This document shows, piece by piece, positions 42,767 through 54,198 of a stretch of 64,000 nt of DNA (positions within the stretch are counted from its first letter, which is position 1; every line of letters starts with the position of its first letter). The stretch spans positions 4,340,001 to 4,404,000 of the forward strand of contig NZ_CP032762.1 in the NCBI RefSeq assembly GCF_003641205.1. The letters are read 5' to 3'. The position numbers were made by a program, and so were the translations under genes. The notes under the pieces were generated by a model that made no database searches, had not been told where the DNA came from, and was given only the letters and a program-made list of their open reading frames with translations. This stretch comes from Rhodococcus sp. P1Y (lineage in GTDB: Bacteria; Actinomycetota; Actinomycetes; Mycobacteriales; Mycobacteriaceae).

Positions 42767-43417
42767 GTGGAGAGCAATAAACTCGACCCCGTGACAGAAC
42801 CGGGCACACGTGCCGAGCGCAAGGAGCGCACGAGGCAAGCCCTCATCGACGGCACCCTGGATTTGCTGCGCGACCGCTCCTTCGCCAGCGTCAGCCTGCG
42901 GGAAGTCACGCGTTCGGCGGGCATCGTGCCCACCGCGTTCTATCGTCACTTCGCGTCCATGGAGGACCTGGGGGTCGCACTGGTCGAGGATTCGATGCGG
43001 ATGCTCAGGCAGATGCTTCGTGATGCACGCAAGGACCCGAGCATCAAGAACGCCACCGAGTCGCTACGCATTCTCGTCCGTCAGGTCCGCTCCCACGAAG
43101 ACCAGTTCCGATTCCTTGCGCGCGAGCGCTACGGCGGAGTCACCGAAGTTCGCAGAGCGTTCGCCACGGAGCTACGCATGTTCGTCAGCGAACTGACCAT
43201 CGATCTCTCCCGAATGCCAGGGTTGGAACGGTGGGACATCACCGACCTGGAAATGGCGGCCGACCTGATCGTCTCGACGATGCTGACTGCCACCGTCGGA
43301 CTGCTCGAGATCGACAGGCCTGGCAGCGAGAACGAACGGGAGTTGCTGCGTCGCACCGAACAGCAGGTACGACTGATCGTGCTCGGCATGGGAGGGTGGA
43401 AGCCGAACCACGGCTGA
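42767..43417 (+). CDS. TetR-family regulator
   Basis: A 216-residue repressor. The N-terminal HTH is SLREVTRSAGIVPTAFYRHFASMEDL (about 43-68) and a helical ligand-binding domain follows. GTG at 42767 with GGAGG about 10 bases upstream. It is divergent from the desaturase operon, and a similar TetR adjoins desA3 in mycobacteria. A fatty-acyl ligand is probable. The alpha/beta hydrolase begins 12 bases later and is likely co-transcribed. Confidence 0.88.
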   Translation: MESNKLDPVTEPGTRAERKERTRQALIDGTLDLLRDRSFASVSLREVTRSAGIVPTAFYRHFASMEDLGVALVEDSMRMLRQMLRDARKDPSIKNATESLRILVRQVRSHEDQFRFLARERYGGVTEVRRAFATELRMFVSELTIDLSRMPGLERWDITDLEMAADLIVSTMLTATVGLLEIDRPGSENERELLRRTEQQVRLIVLGMGGWKPNHG

Positions 43418-43429
43418 GAGGGACTGCAC

Positions 43430-44251
43430 ATGACAACGACCACGGTGTCCGTCGATGATCTGGATTTCGACGTTGCCGTCGAGGGACCTGCCGAGGGCAT
43501 TCCCGTCGTCCTCCTGCACGGTTTTCCCCAGACATCCGACTGCTGGGATCGAGTCGTTCCCCAGCTCACTGCCGCGGGCCTGCGCACCATCGCACCCAAT
43601 CAGCGCGGCTACTCCCCTGGTGCGCGGCCCACCGGTGTCGACGCCTACGAGTCCTCCAAGTTGGTCGGTGACGTGCAGTCGATCATCCGAGCATTCGGAC
43701 TGGAGTCGGCCCACATAGTCGGGCACGACTGGGGAGCAGCCGTCTCGTGGCAGCTGGCGGGACTGCACCCCGAGTACGTTCGTTCGCTGACCGCCGTGTC
43801 GGTACCACACACCGCGGCCTTCGGCTGGGCTCTCCGCGAGGACCCCGACCAACGCGAACGCTCGACCTACATGTCGCTCCTGCGACAAGAGGACAAGGCC
43901 GAGCGAGTCCTGCTGGAGGACAACGCCGCTCGGCTGCGCGCCATGTTCTCCGAGCACAGCCCCGACGAGAGGTACGTCGAACACCTGAGTGCGCCCGGTG
44001 CGTTGACGGCAGCCCTCAACTGGTATCGAGCCATGACGAACGAGTTCGGTGAGCTTCCTGAGGTGCGCATCCCCACGACGTACGTGTGGAGCAACGGGGA
44101 CACCGCCATCGGCCGAGCAGGCGCAGAGCGCTGCGGTGAGTTCGTCGACGCCGACTACTCTTTCGTCGAACTCGACGGAGTGTCGCACTGGATCCCCGAG
44201 GAAGCACCCGAACGCCTCGCTGCCGAAATCCTTTCGCGAGTGTCGCCTTAG
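43430..44251 (+). CDS. alpha/beta hydrolase, epoxide hydrolase-like
   Basis: A 273-residue hydrolase. HGFPQ (30-34) is the oxyanion region and GHDWGAA supplies the nucleophile Asp 100, the pattern of epoxide hydrolases and haloalkane dehalogenases. The catalytic His is in LDGVSHWIPEEAP. The cap domain lies about residues 130-200. Substrate unknown. The stop overlaps the convergent MFS gene by 4 bases. Confidence 0.82.
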   Translation: MTTTTVSVDDLDFDVAVEGPAEGIPVVLLHGFPQTSDCWDRVVPQLTAAGLRTIAPNQRGYSPGARPTGVDAYESSKLVGDVQSIIRAFGLESAHIVGHDWGAAVSWQLAGLHPEYVRSLTAVSVPHTAAFGWALREDPDQRERSTYMSLLRQEDKAERVLLEDNAARLRAMFSEHSPDERYVEHLSAPGALTAALNWYRAMTNEFGELPEVRIPTTYVWSNGDTAIGRAGAERCGEFVDADYSFVELDGVSHWIPEEAPERLAAEILSRVSP

Positions 44252-45570
44252 ACCTTGTCCGGAGACTTCACGGCCAGCAGTGCCGCGAGCCCGACGGCGA
44301 GTACGACGAGCAACCCGCCGATTCCAGCACGATCGGCGTCGAACAGAAACACGAACAGCCCGAACAGTGTCGGCGCGAGAAACGACACGGCTCGACCCGT
44401 CGTCGCGTAGAGACCGAAGAACTGGCCCTCGCGTCCCGGCGGGGCGAGCCGCGCCAGATATGTGCGCGAGGACGATTGAGCCGGACCGACGAACAAGCAC
44501 AGCATCAATCCGAACACCCAGAACAGCAGTGGTCCCGATACGAAGAGCAGCACGACTCCCGCGACGATCATCGATACGAGCGAGAACACGATGACCTTCT
44601 TCGGCCCGACTCTGTCGTCTATGCGTCCTGCCGTGATCGCGCCGAGCCCGGCCATGACGTTGGCAGCAACGCCGAACAGCAATACATCAGCCGTTCCGAT
44701 ACCGTAGACGCTCACCGCGAGCACGGCGCCGAAGGTGAACACCCCCGCCAATCCGTCGCGAAACAGCGCGCTGGCGACAAGGAAGTAGACGCTTCGTCGA
44801 TCGACCGCCCACAGTTCGCGGAGGTCGCGAAACAACACCTTGTAGGACTCGATCAATCCCGCGTCGGCAGCGTCGGGATCCGCTGTCGACGAGGGTAGTT
44901 CGGGAACACGCAACAGAACAGGGATCGCAGACACCGCGAACCACACCGCGGCAAGCAATGCGACGATCCGGATGTTGAGACCACCGTCGGTGGTGATCCC
45001 GAACAGGCCGCGCGTGTCGCCCTCACCGGTGATGAAGCCGAAATAGCACACCAGCAGCAGCACGATTCCGCCGAAATAACCCATGGACCAACCGAATCCG
45101 GAGACTCGACCGATGTTCTCCGGCGTCGAGACCTGCCGGAGCATCGCATTGTAGGGAATGCTGGCCAGCTCGAACAGGATGGATCCGGCTGCGAGAAGCA
45201 CGAGACCCAGCCACAGATAGTGATAGTCGTCCTTGACGAAGAAGAGGGCCGCCATCGACACGACGGTCAAGCCGGTCAGCAACGCCAGCGAGCGCTTTCG
45301 TTTTCCGCGCGCATCGAAGCGTTGCCCGGAAATCGGCGCCAGCAGCGCGATGACCACTCCGGCGAGTCCGACGGACCAACTGAACCACGACGTCGCAGAG
45401 ATCGAGCCGGGAAGATCCTCACCGACGGCATCGGTGAGGTAGACCGAGAATACGAAGGTGAGGATGACCGCGTTGAACGCGGCCGATCCCCAATCCCAGA
45501 TCCCCCAGGCGAATACCTGCTTCCGCGTAGTCGCAACGCCGACGGCGGCATTCTCGGCCCCTGTGCTCAT
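44248..45570 (-). CDS. MFS transporter (UMF1/Atg22-like)
   Basis: A 440-residue membrane protein with about 12 helices. The N-terminal AWGIWDWGSAAFNAVILTFVFSVYLTDAVGEDLPG is typical of the Atg22-like/UMF1 family. A RFDARGKRKRS cytosolic loop and FELASIPYNAMLRQVSTPENIGRVSGFGWSMGYFGG mark the middle. Substrate unknown; relatives are putative permeases or exporters. ATG at 45570. Convergent with the hydrolase. Confidence 0.83.
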   Translation of the reverse strand: MSTGAENAAVGVATTRKQVFAWGIWDWGSAAFNAVILTFVFSVYLTDAVGEDLPGSISATSWFSWSVGLAGVVIALLAPISGQRFDARGKRKRSLALLTGLTVVSMAALFFVKDDYHYLWLGLVLLAAGSILFELASIPYNAMLRQVSTPENIGRVSGFGWSMGYFGGIVLLLVCYFGFITGEGDTRGLFGITTDGGLNIRIVALLAAVWFAVSAIPVLLRVPELPSSTADPDAADAGLIESYKVLFRDLRELWAVDRRSVYFLVASALFRDGLAGVFTFGAVLAVSVYGIGTADVLLFGVAANVMAGLGAITAGRIDDRVGPKKVIVFSLVSMIVAGVVLLFVSGPLLFWVFGLMLCLFVGPAQSSSRTYLARLAPPGREGQFFGLYATTGRAVSFLAPTLFGLFVFLFDADRAGIGGLLVVLAVGLAALLAVKSPDKV

Positions 45571-45583
45571 GACCGAAAGCCTA

Positions 45584-45639
45584 GACCGGAGTGGAGCCTG
45601 CGGAATGACCAAGATGACCGGAGTGGAGCCGGCGGAATG
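45584..45639. repeat. two-copy 24-bp direct repeat upstream of PadR
   Basis: Units at 45584-45607 and 45616-45639 (32-base period) differ at one position; the shared core is ACCGGAGTGGAGCC. The repeat lies between the MFS start and the PadR promoter. It may be regulatory or a simple duplication; no function is known. Confidence 0.55.
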
Positions 45640-45662
45640 GAGGAAGACGTGAGGTGCACCCA

Positions 45663-45686
45663 GTTGCATAGTCACCTCGTTGCATA
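45663..45686 (+). promoter_or_regulatory. direct repeat in the PadR promoter
   Basis: GTTGCATA occurs twice (45663-45670 and 45679-45686) with 16-base spacing, 14 bases before the PadR start, where a -10-like CATACT is also seen. It may be a PadR site; the classical PadR site is ATGT-N8-ACAT, of which only the tail is present. Confidence 0.4.
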
Positions 45687-45699
45687 CATACTGGCCTGC

Positions 45700-48260
<2,561 letters not shown>

Positions 48261-48284
48261 CCCCATCCACTACCCTGGCTCATC

Positions 48285-49088
48285 GTGAGCCTGCCACGCC
48301 CTACGCCCGAAGCCCGTGCCGTCGTTACCGGAGCCTCATCCGGAATCGGAGAGGCGTTAGCCACCGAACTCGCCGCCCGAGGTCATTCGTTGATCATCGT
48401 CGCTCGTCGCGGCGAGCTGCTCGAAGCGCTCGCGACGAAGCTGCGCGACGAGCACGGGGTGACCGTCGAAGTTCGGGTACTCGATCTGTCCGACCGCGAT
48501 GCACGCACAACGTTCGCCGACGAGCTCGCCGATCGTGATATCAGCGTGCTGTGCAACAACGCGGGCATCGCGACGTTCGGGCCAGTGTCGGGTCTCGATC
48601 CCGCCTACGAGCGCGATCAGGTCGAACTCAACGCTGTGGCTGTTCACGACCTGACGCTGGCGGTCATTCCGGGGATGCTCTCTCGCGGCAGCGGCGGAAT
48701 CCTCATCACCGGATCGGCCGCAGGAAACATGGCGATCCCGAACAACGCGACCTACGCCGCGACGAAAGCGTTCGTCAACACGTTCTCCGAGTCGCTCCGG
48801 CTCGAACTCAAGGACAGTGGAGTGCACGTCACCCTCCTGGCGCCGGGCCCGGTGCGTACCGAGACACCCGACCCGGCAGAGGCGTCGATCGTCGACAAGC
48901 TCGTGCCGGATTTCCTGTGGATCGACAGTGCCTACACAGCGAAACTGTCGCTCGATTCGTTGGCCAAGAACAAGATGCGTGTCGTACCCGGCTTGCTTAG
49001 CAAGGGCATGTCGATCGCAGGCCAGTACAGCCCGAGGGCAATCTCCGCACCCATCGTCGGGAGCTTCTACAAGAAGCTGGGCGGGTAG
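48285..49088 (+). CDS. cmrA: short-chain dehydrogenase, mycolate reductase (CmrA, Rv2509-like)
   Basis: A 267-residue SDR. TGASSGIGEALATELAARGH is the NADPH site, LCNNAGIATFGP the NAG motif, and YAATKAFVNTFSESLRLEL holds the catalytic Tyr/Lys, followed by LLAPGPVRTE. The C-terminus (VGSFYKKLGG) and the neighbours match Rv2509 to Rv2511. CmrA reduces the keto intermediate to mature mycolic acid, so the host makes mycolates. GTG start at 48285 after the fadH stop. Convergent with the DUF853 gene 2 bases away. Confidence 0.9.
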   Translation: MSLPRPTPEARAVVTGASSGIGEALATELAARGHSLIIVARRGELLEALATKLRDEHGVTVEVRVLDLSDRDARTTFADELADRDISVLCNNAGIATFGPVSGLDPAYERDQVELNAVAVHDLTLAVIPGMLSRGSGGILITGSAAGNMAIPNNATYAATKAFVNTFSESLRLELKDSGVHVTLLAPGPVRTETPDPAEASIVDKLVPDFLWIDSAYTAKLSLDSLAKNKMRVVPGLLSKGMSIAGQYSPRAISAPIVGSFYKKLGG

Positions 49089-49090
49089 GC

Positions 49091-50842
49091 TCAACGCCTG
49101 CGTCGACGCCCCGTCCCGAAGATGCTTCGTGAGATCTCCCGTCCCGCAGCAGAAGCCGCCGATCTCAGGAAACTCTTGACGGCCGGGTTGTCCATGATCC
49201 GCTCGGCTGCGGAGGGGCCTTCCGCTGGTGGCGGTGGCAGATCGGGCAGATCGGTCGGGAGCGGCGGAAGGTCGAACGTCTCGTCCCTCGGTGCGGGAAC
49301 GTCGGCGACACGTGCCTCCAACCTCTCGTACGCGGACTCGCGATCGATCGTCTCCCGGTATTTGGCGCTCAACGGACTGGCCGACGCCGCAGCGGTGATC
49401 GCGTCGTTGCCGATCGTGTCCATCAGCGACCGCGGCGGACGAATCTTGGTCCAGGCCACCGGCGTCGGCGCTCCCTTCTCGGACAGAACCGTGACGATCG
49501 CTTCGCCGGTACCGAGCGAGGTGAGCGCCTTCTCCAAGTCGTAGGCCTTGGTTTTCGGATACGTTCGAACCGTCTTGTTCAGCGCCTTCTGATCGTCCGG
49601 GGTGAAAGCGCGCAATGCGTGCTGAATACGTGCCCCCAACTGTGAGAGAACTTCGTTCGGTACGTCCGTCGGCAACTGCGTGCAGAAGATGACGCCGACG
49701 CCCTTGGAGCGAATCAGTTTCACAGTCTGCTCGACCTGCTGGAGAAATGCCTTCGACGCATCCGCGAACAACAAGTGCGCCTCGTCGAAGATGAAAACGA
49801 GTTTGGGCTTGTCTACGTCACCGACCTCGGGGAGCGTCTGGAACATGTCGGCCAGGACCCACATCAGAAACGTCGAAAACATGACCGGTCGCGCCGCGTG
49901 CGCGCCGAGTTCGAACAACGTGATGACGCCCTTGCCGTCGGCACCGACGCGCAGTAGGTCCTCGGTTTCGAGTTCCGGTTCGCCGAAGAATGTGTCGCCG
50001 CCGTCGGCTTCGAGGTTGACCAAGGCGCGCAGGATAACGCCTGCCGTCGCCGACGAGACACCTCCGATGCCTTTCAGATCCGCCTTGCCCTCATCGGAGG
50101 TCAGATGCGTGATGACAGAGCGGAGGTCTTTCAGGTCGAGCAGCGCGAGGCCTTGCCTGTCCGCCCAGTGAAAGATCAGACCCAGGGTTGATTCCTGAGT
50201 GTTGTTGAGTCCCAGCACTTTACTCAGCAGAATCGGGCCGAATGCAGTGATCGTGGCGCGAACAGGGATGCCGATACCCTCGGTCCCGAGCGACAGAAAT
50301 TCCACGGGGTGACCGGACGGCGTCCAGTCGACATCCCCTGTGTCGACTGCGCGTGCGCGGATCTTATCGTTGTCGGCTCCCGGCGCCGACAGTCCGGACA
50401 GGTCGCCCTTCACGTCGGCCATGACCACCGGGACGCCGGCTGAGGACAGCTGCTCCGCTATTCCCTGCAGAGTCTTCGTCTTACCGGTACCGGTCGCTCC
50501 GGCGACAAGTCCGTGGCGGTTCAGCGTCGCAAGTGGGATTCGTATTCGTGCGGAAGGGTCGGTGACGCCGTCGAGGACGACGGTGCCCAGTTCGAGAGCC
50601 GCACCGCTCGAGTTGTACCCGGCAGCGATCTCGCCGGCGATGTTCGGAGCTGCCGTGTCTGCCGGTGCGACGTCGGTAGCGGCTTCCGCGGCCAGAGCCT
50701 CCCTCTCGGCCGCCTCAGCGGCGGCCAACGCCTCTTCGGCCACGCGGGCGGCCTCTACGGCAGCTGCTTTCGCCACCTTCGCTCTCTCCGCTGGAGACAG
50801 GGCTTCAGCGGTGGGATTCTCGGACGCCGGGTCGACCGTCAT
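49091..50842 (-). CDS. HerA-like ATPase, DUF853 (Rv2510c-like)
   Basis: A 583-residue P-loop ATPase. An Ala/Glu-rich coiled N-terminus ([24 protein letters not shown]) precedes the motor: Walker [15 protein letters not shown], then [12 protein letters not shown] (Walker B with DEAH-like end), [19 protein letters not shown] and [17 protein letters not shown]853 proteins are related to HerA/FtsK-type translocases, but no partner nuclease (NurA) is present. The ATG at 50842 fits the ribosome site AAGGAG about 10 bases upstream; an ATG 9 bases earlier is too close. The order cmrA - this gene - orn is conserved. Confidence 0.9.
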   Translation of the reverse strand: MTVDPASENPTAEALSPAERAKVAKAAAVEAARVAEEALAAAEAAEREALAAEAATDVAPADTAAPNIAGEIAAGYNSSGAALELGTVVLDGVTDPSARIRIPLATLNRHGLVAGATGTGKTKTLQGIAEQLSSAGVPVVMADVKGDLSGLSAPGADNDKIRARAVDTGDVDWTPSGHPVEFLSLGTEGIGIPVRATITAFGPILLSKVLGLNNTQESTLGLIFHWADRQGLALLDLKDLRSVITHLTSDEGKADLKGIGGVSSATAGVILRALVNLEADGGDTFFGEPELETEDLLRVGADGKGVITLFELGAHAARPVMFSTFLMWVLADMFQTLPEVGDVDKPKLVFIFDEAHLLFADASKAFLQQVEQTVKLIRSKGVGVIFCTQLPTDVPNEVLSQLGARIQHALRAFTPDDQKALNKTVRTYPKTKAYDLEKALTSLGTGEAIVTVLSEKGAPTPVAWTKIRPPRSLMDTIGNDAITAAASASPLSAKYRETIDRESAYERLEARVADVPAPRDETFDLPPLPTDLPDLPPPPAEGPSAAERIMDNPAVKSFLRSAASAAGREISRSIFGTGRRRRR

Positions 50843-50931
50843 TGCTTCCATACTCCTTTTGTCACGTCGCTACTACTTCGATCACCACCGCAAACCATAA
50901 CGTTGAGCATGGTCGCACTAGTGTGTGTCGT

Positions 50932-51534
50932 GTGCAGGACAAACTTGTGTGGATCGATTGCGAAATGACCGGGTTGGACTTGTCGAAGGACAAGCTGATC
51001 GAAATTGCGGCGCTGGTGACCGACAGTGAGCTCAACATTCTCGGTGAGGGTGTCGACATCGTCATTCACGCCGACGACGATGCCCTGGCCGGTATGCCCG
51101 ACGTGGTGAAGAAGATGCACGCCAAATCGGGCCTGACCGAGGAAGTGCGCGCGTCCACTGTGTCGCTCGAGGATGCTCAGCAACAGGTGCTTGCGTACAT
51201 TCGCGAGCACGTACCCGTTGCGGGCACTGTTCCCCTCGCCGGCAACTCGATCGCCACCGACCGCGGCTTCATCTCCCGAGACATGCTCGATCTCGACACC
51301 TACCTGCACTACCGCATGATCGACGTCAGCTCCATCAAGGAGCTCTCCCGTCGCTGGTACCCCCGGATCTACTTCGGCCAGCCGCAGAAGGGGCTCGCGC
51401 ACCGCGCCTTGGCCGACATCAAGGAGTCGATCAAGGAGCTGAAGTACTACCGCCAGACGGTGTTCGTCGCCCCTCCAGGCCCCTCCACCAGCGAGATCGC
51501 GGCCGTCGTGGACGGTCTCGACACGCCAACCTGA
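50932..51534 (+). CDS. orn: oligoribonuclease
   Basis: A 3'-5' exoribonuclease of 200 residues that degrades di- and oligonucleotides, including pGpG. It is a DEDDh enzyme: [10 protein letters not shown] holds the first Asp/Glu, a second Asp lies in SIATDRGFI, and [14 protein letters not shown] contains the terminal His and Asp. GTG start at 50932. Divergent from the HerA-like gene with about 90 bases between; tRNA-His lies downstream. Confidence 0.96.
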   Translation: MQDKLVWIDCEMTGLDLSKDKLIEIAALVTDSELNILGEGVDIVIHADDDALAGMPDVVKKMHAKSGLTEEVRASTVSLEDAQQQVLAYIREHVPVAGTVPLAGNSIATDRGFISRDMLDLDTYLHYRMIDVSSIKELSRRWYPRIYFGQPQKGLAHRALADIKESIKELKYYRQTVFVAPPGPSTSEIAAVVDGLDTPT

Positions 51535-51623
51535 GGGCGATTCGCAACCTGAGAATCGAACCGCTAGTATTGTCGACGCTGCTGAAACGCAAGCCAGAAA
51601 TTGGCCGAGTGGACGTAGTTATG

Positions 51624-51696
51624 GTGGGCGTAGTTCAGCTGGTAGAGCACCAGGTTGTGATCCTGGATGTCGCGGGTTCGAGTCCCGTCGCTCACC
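51624..51696 (+). tRNA. tRNA-His (GTG anticodon)
   Basis: A 73-nt cloverleaf: acceptor GTGGGCG/CGCTCAC (one G-T pair), anticodon loop TTGTGAT (GTG), T-arm GCGGG-TTCGAGT-CCCGT, with C as the discriminator, which is usual for tRNA-His. Confidence 0.95.
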
Positions 51697-51711
51697 CCAT
51701 AGAAGCAGAAG

Positions 51712-51743
51712 AGCCGGTCTCCGCGAGGAGGCCGGCTTTTTTG
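51712..51743 (+). terminator. terminator after tRNA-His
   Basis: An 11-bp stem AGCCGGTCTCC / GGAGGCCGGCT (one G-T pair) with loop GCGA, followed by six T. Confidence 0.92.
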
Positions 51744-51756
51744 CGTTCGCGGCTTC

Positions 51757-51866
51757 GCCGCCCGTGCGTGCGTAGTAACAGCCCGCCGTCATTACGCGCG
51801 CACGACCCGCTACCTGTCGGTGAGCGGAAAATTACCGCCCGACGTAACTACGCACGCACGGGCGGC
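51757..51866. repeat. perfect 20-bp inverted repeat with 70-base spacer
   Basis: Arms at 51757-51776 and 51847-51866 are exact reverse complements (core CCCGTGCGTGCGTAGT). Inside, ATTACGCGCGCACG (51791-51804) can pair with part of the left arm (CGTGCGTGCGTAGTAA), so two alternative hairpins are possible. It lies between tRNA-His and the M23 peptidase. Not an obvious transposon; no coding sequence between the arms. Confidence 0.8.
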
Positions 51867-51983
51867 GCAGGCGCACAACGAATTACGTTGTTGTAATTCA
51901 ACTTTCGAGTTTCCTATGGGGTTCATGTGACGTACGGTTACAAATGGCACTTTTGGGGAAGAAAAGTACCAACGTTAAAGCTG

Positions 51984-52008
51984 TGAACGTTCAGCGTTGA
52001 TTCAACGC
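51984..52008. promoter_or_regulatory. adjacent palindromes before the M23 peptidase
   Basis: TGAACGTTCA (51984-51993, perfect) is followed at once by GCGTTGA-T-TCAACGC (51994-52008, perfect arms). They lie about 75 bases upstream of the peptidase start. Probable regulator-binding sites or a leader hairpin. Confidence 0.5.
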
Positions 52009-52082
52009 GCCCCGAAATGCGCCACCAGCAGTTCGAAGCCCACTTGGGACACCAGTCGGGTCAGAAGCAGGAGGCACTAGAC

Positions 52083-52829
52083 GTGGGTCGAAGAGTTCAC
52101 AGAGTGATTGCAGGTTCGGTGTTGTCGGCGGCGCTGTGCCTCGGTACCACGGGTCTGATCAACCCGACCGTTGCCGCGGCGCAGCCGACCATCGAGCTGC
52201 CCAACATCCCCATACCGCAGCCGGACGCACAACAGCGAGCAGCGATCCTCGCCGCAGTCCTGGACGCGACGGGCGTGCTCATCAACGAGGTCGCAGCGGT
52301 AATTCTCGACTCCGACTTCGGTCCGGCCCCGAACGACGACAGCAGCACCGCCGAACCCGAGACCGAGATCGCTCCCCCATCCGTCGGACTCGGCGGTTCG
52401 ATCCTGCCGCTGCCCGCACGCAGCTACGAGATCACGTCCGGCTACGGCGGTCGGAACAACCCCACCGGCAACGGTGGACAGTTCCACCAGGGCGTCGATT
52501 TGGCGGCACCGTCGGGAACCCCGATTTATGCGGTTACGGGCGGCACGGTCGAGCAGGCAGGCGATGCCGGTGACGGCTACGGCACTCTGGTTCGCATCAA
52601 GAGCGGCAATACAGTGACCTACTACGGCCATCAGTCGAGCGTGAACGTCGACGTCGGCGACACCGTTGCGGCGGGTGACCAGATTGGATCGGTCGGCAGC
52701 ACCGGCAATTCAACCGGGCCGCATCTACACTTCGAGGTCAGAAACAACGGTTCGAGCGTCGAGCCTGTCGCTTATCTGAAGACTCTCGGCATCGATCCAG
52801 CACGGTACGAGAAGCAGAGCTCCGACTAG
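52083..52829 (+). CDS. secreted M23 (LytM-type) peptidoglycan endopeptidase
   Basis: A 248-residue exported protein. The signal peptide is (M)GRRVHRVIAGSVLSAALCLGTTGL... with a probable cleavage after AAAQ. The mature part has a Pro-rich linker. The peptidase domain (about 120-240) has FHQGVDLAAPSGTP (zinc His and Asp), YYGHQSS and GPHLHFEV with the zinc His. The GTG at 52083 is chosen for AGGAGG 8 bases upstream; an ATG 66 bases earlier reads into non-signal sequence. It is next to an L,D-transpeptidase on the other strand, so this corner concerns peptidoglycan remodelling. The lytic role is inferred; some members only activate amidases. Confidence 0.9.
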   Translation: MGRRVHRVIAGSVLSAALCLGTTGLINPTVAAAQPTIELPNIPIPQPDAQQRAAILAAVLDATGVLINEVAAVILDSDFGPAPNDDSSTAEPETEIAPPSVGLGGSILPLPARSYEITSGYGGRNNPTGNGGQFHQGVDLAAPSGTPIYAVTGGTVEQAGDAGDGYGTLVRIKSGNTVTYYGHQSSVNVDVGDTVAAGDQIGSVGSTGNSTGPHLHFEVRNNGSSVEPVAYLKTLGIDPARYEKQSSD

Positions 52830-52832
52830 GAC

Positions 52833-54026
52833 CTACACGCTCGTGGCGTTGCCGGCCTTCCATTCCTCCCACGGAATGTTCCAGTCTCCGAGGCCGTCCA
52901 CGCCCGACAGTGTGCCTCCGACGGTGTTCTTGACCACGACGATATCGCCGCGCTTGGTGTTGTCGTAGACCCACTTGGCGTTCGATGGGCTCAGGTTGAG
53001 GCATCCGTGGCTCGCGTTGGAATAGCCTTGCTGCCCGACCGACCACGGTGCCGAATGGAAGAAGATGCCGCTGTAGGACATCCGAGTGGCCCAGTCGACG
53101 GGAGTTCGATATCCCGTCGACGAGTTCACCGGGACGCCGTATGTCGACGAATCCATCACGAGGTGCTCGAAGCGATCGCCGATGATGTAGACGCCGTTGT
53201 CGGTCGGCGTACTGTCCTTGCCCATCGACGTCGGCATCGTCTTGACGTCCTGGCCGTTGACGTTGAACGTCACCTGCTTGGTGTTGTCGTCGGCCGTGGC
53301 CACGACGGCGTCACCGATGGTGAACGAGGTTCTTGCGTTTTCCTGGCCGTAGATGCCGTCGCCCAAATTGCGTCCGTAGACCTCGACGGCGACATCGACG
53401 CGAGTTCCCGACGCCCAGTAGTTCTGCGGGCGCCATCGAACCTCACGGTCGTTGACCCAGTAAAACGCGCCTTCGACGGAAGGGGTCGTGGTGACCTGAA
53501 TGGCGTTCTGGGCGGCGATCTTGTCGGTGATGGTCTCGTCGAACTGCACCGCGACCGGCTGGCCGATTCCAACGACAGCACCCTCGTTCGGGAGCACGTA
53601 GGGCTTCGTGAAGTTCCCCGGCTGGCTCGTCGTGAAGCTGGTGACCGAGCTGCTCGCTCCGCCGAGGCCGTAGGCGTCGGCCTGCACGCGGTACTGGCGG
53701 TTGTACCCGAGCGGCTCGGTGTTCGTCCAGCTCAGGCCGTCGGGTGAAATCGCGCCTGCTACCTGCATCCCCTCGGGGTTGAGCATGGTGACTTCGGCCA
53801 GTTTTCCGTCGGCGACAGAGACCGTGACCGGATCGGCCGGAGAGAAACCGACAGCGCCGTCCGAGACGGTGGACGACAGCTTGGGTCCCAAAAGTTCGGC
53901 GATGGGGTTCGAATCGATGGGCGCCGCATCGATCTTGCTTTCGGTGGCGCCTGTACATCCGGTCAGGACGACAGTTGCCGCAACCGCAGCTACCGCCGCT
54001 GCCGCGATCCCGCGCGAGATCCTCAT
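52833..54026 (-). CDS. L,D-transpeptidase, lipoprotein (LdtB-like)
   Basis: A 397-residue lipoprotein: [20 protein letters not shown] then the lipobox LTGC (Cys 24). Ig-like domains (about 60-250) precede the YkuD catalytic domain, with [15 protein letters not shown] and the active-site Cys in SHGCLNLS. The C-terminal [11 protein letters not shown] tail is typical of mycobacterial LdtMt2-type enzymes. It forms 3-3 peptidoglycan cross-links and is the target of carbapenems. ATG at 54026 with GGAGTG upstream. Convergent with the M23 gene, 3 bases apart. Confidence 0.92.
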   Translation of the reverse strand: MRISRGIAAAAVAAVAATVVLTGCTGATESKIDAAPIDSNPIAELLGPKLSSTVSDGAVGFSPADPVTVSVADGKLAEVTMLNPEGMQVAGAISPDGLSWTNTEPLGYNRQYRVQADAYGLGGASSSVTSFTTSQPGNFTKPYVLPNEGAVVGIGQPVAVQFDETITDKIAAQNAIQVTTTPSVEGAFYWVNDREVRWRPQNYWASGTRVDVAVEVYGRNLGDGIYGQENARTSFTIGDAVVATADDNTKQVTFNVNGQDVKTMPTSMGKDSTPTDNGVYIIGDRFEHLVMDSSTYGVPVNSSTGYRTPVDWATRMSYSGIFFHSAPWSVGQQGYSNASHGCLNLSPSNAKWVYDNTKRGDIVVVKNTVGGTLSGVDGLGDWNIPWEEWKAGNATSV

Positions 54027-54165
54027 CAACACTCCACTTCCAGACCGACCGATCAGTTCGAACCGAATACTGCCAGGCCGCAGCCAGTGCATCCAACCGA
54101 AATGCCGCTCACCGAATAACGATTCGAATACCAAATCGGACGGTCCGGGGTCTGTGTTACTTCAC

Positions 54166-54198
54166 GACGCCTCACGGGTGACGTCAGTGACGCCTCAC
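54166..54198. repeat. direct repeat GACGCCTCAC downstream of the monooxygenase
   Basis: GACGCCTCAC occurs at 54166-54175 and 54189-54198 (23-base period) around the palindrome TGACGTCA (54179-54186). It overlaps the 3' end of the monooxygenase gene. Function unknown. Confidence 0.45.

Larger units (their letters stand above)
51744..52082. other. non-coding region before the M23 peptidase
   Basis: 339 bases without a gene, holding the large inverted repeat at 51757-51866, an AT-rich stretch (51880-51970) and two palindromes at 51984-52008. I looked for a c-di-AMP (ydaO-type) riboswitch because such elements often precede cell-wall hydrolases, and saw none of its conserved sequences. Confidence 0.6.

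Noticed and set aside
45571..45660. Continuation of the PadR frame upstream into the MFS promoter
   Set aside because: The extension is antisense to the MFS N-terminus and unlike PadR proteins; the GTG at 45700 matches the family start.
51744..52082. c-di-AMP riboswitch before the M23 peptidase
   Set aside because: The conserved ydaO-type sequences and pseudoknot partners are not present, although the location would suit one.
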